Shown here piece after piece: positions 13,494 through 15,574 of a stretch of 15,574 nt of DNA. The notes below the pieces were generated by a model that ran no database searches, was not told where the DNA came from, and was given only the letters and a program-made list of their open reading frames with translations. Location of the stretch: NCBI GenBank assembly GCA_029262715.1, contig JAJCYX010000360.1, forward strand, positions 1-15,574, read 5' to 3'. Each line of letters opens with the position of its first letter. Position 1 is the stretch's first letter. Origin of the DNA: Chloroflexota bacterium (lineage in GTDB: Bacteria > Chloroflexota > Dehalococcoidia > Lucifugimonadales > Lucifugimonadaceae). A program made the position numbers and the translations under genes.

Positions 13494-14159
13494 CTAGGTA
13501 ACTCGATAGAGCCTGTCCCCGCTGCGCACTCGGGATTCAACCTTCAGCGCAGCGTCGTCTCCGGGAAACGCTTCAGAGATCGGTTTGTGGTCGATCTCCA
13601 GCGATTCCGCCTTCTGTTTGAAGTTCGTTGAGTGTCCGACGAACCGCAGTGTGTCACCTGAGCGCACCGGCGCGATCAGATCGACCACCGCAACACCCTG
13701 GTGGCTGTAGTAGTGCGTTACACGACCAACCTGCATTGCAGAAGGCATCTGCCGTACTTCACCTGCCCCGAACATCAGGTCGTACATCACCTGACCGAAC
13801 GATTGGGCAATATCTGTGTACGAAACCACGCCCTGAAGTTCGCCATTTTCAACGACCGGAAGTCGCTGTACGTGCCTTTCACGCATCATATGGCTCGCAA
13901 CGACGAGATCCTCATCCGGAGCGATTCCAATCACAGGTGAAGTCAGATATTCGCTCACCAATCGGCTATCCGGCATCTCGCCCTGCCCGACACATCGGAC
14001 CAGGAGGTCCCTGTCGGTGATAACACCCTCGGCCTTATCGCCCTTGCCAACCACCAGCATCCCAACGTCTTCCTGTGCCATGAGCGCAGCAGCGTCGGCG
14101 ACCGATGCTGTCGGTTCAATCATTACAGCCCCGTACACCATTACATCTTTGACCCGCAT
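13494..14159 (-). CDS. CBS-pair protein with EF-Tu-like beta-barrel tail
   Basis: The 221-residue protein begins with two CBS domains (about 1-58 and 68-125), marked by VKDVM, MLVVGKGDKAEGVITDRDLL, YLTSPVIGI and RLPVVENGELQGVVSYTDI. CBS pairs bind adenosine nucleotides or related ligands. From about 142 to 221 the sequence changes to VGRVTHYYSHQGVAVVDL, SGDTLRFVGHSTNFKQ, SLEIDHKP and VRSGDRLYRV. This matches the beta-barrel of translation-factor domain 2, known as a small stand-alone protein and as the tail of U32-type peptidases. The fusion suggests a nucleotide-sensing unit attached to an RNA- or protein-binding barrel. There is no GTPase domain. An AGAGGAAA ribosome binding site supports the start at 14159. 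lepA lies upstream on the same strand, itself carrying a related barrel. Confidence 0.85.
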   Translation of the reverse strand: MRVKDVMVYGAVMIEPTASVADAAALMAQEDVGMLVVGKGDKAEGVITDRDLLVRCVGQGEMPDSRLVSEYLTSPVIGIAPDEDLVVASHMMRERHVQRLPVVENGELQGVVSYTDIAQSFGQVMYDLMFGAGEVRQMPSAMQVGRVTHYYSHQGVAVVDLIAPVRSGDTLRFVGHSTNFKQKAESLEIDHKPISEAFPGDDAALKVESRVRSGDRLYRVT

Positions 14160-14328
14160 AGCAATTTCCTCTGCTACTTGATTCGCTTGTCTGCGTACAG
14201 CGCAGTCCTGCGATATACGGTCAGGCTATCGCCTCATGCTGACGGATACAGCGCAGATCAGTGAGGTATTGGTGAAGGCGCGGGAATAAGCCGGGAAGTT
14301 GGGTCTGACGAGCCTCGCCGGAGAGTGA
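14160..14328. other. Gap between lepA and the CBS gene, with a short direct repeat
   Basis: This 169-base stretch holds the ribosome binding site of the CBS gene and two copies of TACAGCGCAG (14196-14205 and 14247-14256), 51 bases apart. GTCAG/CTGAC around 14220-14243 could form a weak hairpin. No clear promoter or T-rich terminator is seen, and no reading frame of note. Confidence 0.35.
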
Positions 14329-15574
14329 TCAGCTCTCGACTGCGTGCTGTCTTTCGAGCTGAAGAACTGCCATAAAAGCCTCTTGTGGGACTTCAATAGC
14401 GCCAATCATCTTCGCTCGACGCTTTTTACCCTTGGCCTGCTTCTCAAGAAGTTTTCGCTTACGTGACACATCACCGCCGTAGCACTTCGCTAGAACATTC
14501 TTGCGCAATGCAGATATGTTCTCGCGGGCAACGATCTTGCCACCGATTGCCGCCTGGATCGGCACCTGGAACATCTGTCTCGGGATAAGTTCCTTGAGTT
14601 TGGCAGCGAGCTGTCTGCCTTGCGATTCAGCGTAAGAGCGGTGAATTATCAGCGAAAGCGCATCTACCGGTTCATGATTTACGAGCACGTCCAGCTTTAC
14701 CATTCTCGACTCTCGCCGGTCGATGAGCTGGTAGTCGAGCGATGCATATCCGCTTGTGGCCGACTTCAAGTAATCGTGGAAGTCGACAAGAATCTCGGCC
14801 AGCGGCAGGTTGTATTCCAGCAACACCCTCGCATCCTGTGAAGCGCCACTGGCAGCATTCCCCTGTGCAGGTTGTAGGTACTCCATCTTCACGTACTCAC
14901 CGCGCCGCAATGTGACGAGTTCCATGATTCCACCGATGTAGCGGGACGGTGAAATGATGGTGATGTTTACCCATGGCTCGAGAATTCGAGCGATGCGCTG
15001 CGGGTCTGGCAGTTTTGATGGGTTGTCGACTTCTATCGTCGAGCCGTCTGTCAGGTCCACGGAGAATGAAACGCTGGGCGCTGTCGCTATCAGGTTCAGG
15101 TTGTACTCGCGCTCGAGTCGTTCCTGAATGACGTCCATATGGAGCAGGCCCAGGAAGCCGCACCTGAACCCAAAGCCAAGCGCAGCCGATGACTCCGGTT
15201 CGAACACAAGCGAGGCGTCATTGAGTTGCAACTTGGAAAGTGCTTCTCGAAGCTCGGGGAAATCATCGCCTTCCGCGGGGTAAATCCCGGTGAAGACCAT
15301 TGGCCGCTGCTGTGCGTAGCCCGGCAGAGCCTCATCGGCAGGGCGTGCGGCCAGGGTCATCGTGTCGCCGACGCGGCAGTCACGGACGTTCTTCAGTCCG
15401 GTCGCTACATATCCAACTTCGCCAACTGACAGGGATCCCGAATTGATCAAGATCGGAGAGAAGTACCCGGTTTCCAACGCATCAAGCTCGACCCCGGTGC
15501 CTATCAGGCGAACTTTTTCGCCCGACTTTAGTTGTCCGTTGACGACTCTAACGTAGGCCACAACTCCCTTGAAC
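14329..15574 (-). CDS. lepA: Elongation factor 4 (LepA), N-terminal part outside the window
   Basis: About 414 C-terminal residues are visible, and the frame stays open to the window edge (FKGVVAYVRVVNG reads through it). Present are the domain 2 barrel (VGDTMTL), the domain III-like block FGFRCGFLGLLHMDVIQERLEREY, and YIGGIMELVTLRRGEY. SGYASLDYQ leads into the LepA-specific C-terminal domain with LAKCYGGDVSRKRKLLEKQ and VPQEAFMAVL. The GTPase domain lies upstream of the window. LepA is a ribosome-binding GTPase acting on elongation or on 30S assembly. A short Gly/Ala/Ser insertion (GNAASGASQ) sits before the LEYNLPLAEI block. The protein ends with QHAVES, a little longer than common versions. 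Nothing suggests it is broken. Confidence 0.96.
   Translation of the reverse strand, partial: FKGVVAYVRVVNGQLKSGEKVRLIGTGVELDALETGYFSPILINSGSLSVGEVGYVATGLKNVRDCRVGDTMTLAARPADEALPGYAQQRPMVFTGIYPAEGDDFPELREALSKLQLNDASLVFEPESSAALGFGFRCGFLGLLHMDVIQERLEREYNLNLIATAPSVSFSVDLTDGSTIEVDNPSKLPDPQRIARILEPWVNITIISPSRYIGGIMELVTLRRGEYVKMEYLQPAQGNAASGASQDARVLLEYNLPLAEILVDFHDYLKSATSGYASLDYQLIDRRESRMVKLDVLVNHEPVDALSLIIHRSYAESQGRQLAAKLKELIPRQMFQVPIQAAIGGKIVARENISALRKNVLAKCYGGDVSRKRKLLEKQAKGKKRRAKMIGAIEVPQEAFMAVLQLERQHAVES

Noticed and set aside
14321..14337. Hairpin GAGAG/CTCTC at the lepA stop as a terminator
   Set aside because: It overlaps the stop codon, has only five pairs and no T-run after it.

Overview
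The window looks like a piece of a compact, moderately GC-rich bacterial chromosome. It carries housekeeping genes (lepA, rsmA, ispE, the SRP RNA, a galU-type gene) mixed with catabolic-type genes: three SDR-fold dehydrogenases or epimerases, an amidohydrolase of the adenosine deaminase family and an MFS exporter. The richness in SDRs, the RskA-type anti-sigma factor and the Pro/Thr/Ala-rich lipoprotein linker suggest Chloroflexota (SAR202 or Dehalococcoidia-like). This is an inference from gene style; no taxonomic marker was compared. No mobile element, CRISPR array, tRNA or rRNA is seen.

Layout. Positions 1-1305 (minus) hold a truncated lipoprotein gene preceded by an NAD-type extended SDR/epimerase. 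A symmetric intergenic region separates this from a divergent P-loop kinase-like gene (1451-2044, plus). Positions 2041-4355 (minus) hold an ECF sigma factor, its RskA-type membrane anti-sigma factor (ATGA overlap) and a classical SDR downstream. Positions 4566-7820 (minus) hold the SRP RNA, rsmA, ispE, a small four-helix membrane protein and an atypical SDR. rsmA/ispE overlap by ATGA and ispE/membrane protein by TTGA. Positions 8017-10068 (plus) hold a GalU-like nucleotidyltransferase and a Tat-like lipoprotein with a DNRLRE-type domain. An MFS transporter follows on the minus strand (10052-11347). Divergent from it is a deaminase-family gene (11415-12452, plus). Positions 12449-15574 (minus) hold a tandem UspA protein, a CBS-pair protein with a translation-factor-like beta-barrel tail, and the C-terminal two-thirds of lepA.

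How the parts fit. The sigma/anti-sigma pair is a self-contained envelope-sensing switch. The SRP RNA, rsmA and ispE cluster serves protein targeting, ribosome maturation and isoprenoid supply. The UspA and CBS genes are both likely nucleotide-sensing proteins. All three convergent gene pairs overlap at their 3' ends, so there is no room for ordinary intergenic terminators there.

The observations most worth following are: the CBS-pair plus EF-Tu-like barrel fusion; an SDR with a seven-residue insertion in its nucleotide loop and two altered catalytic-tetrad positions; a kinase-like protein whose P-loop is two residues short; a perfect 12-bp palindrome nested inside a perfect 12-bp inverted repeat that covers a ribosome binding site; and a perfect 10-bp tandem repeat upstream of the sigma factor.
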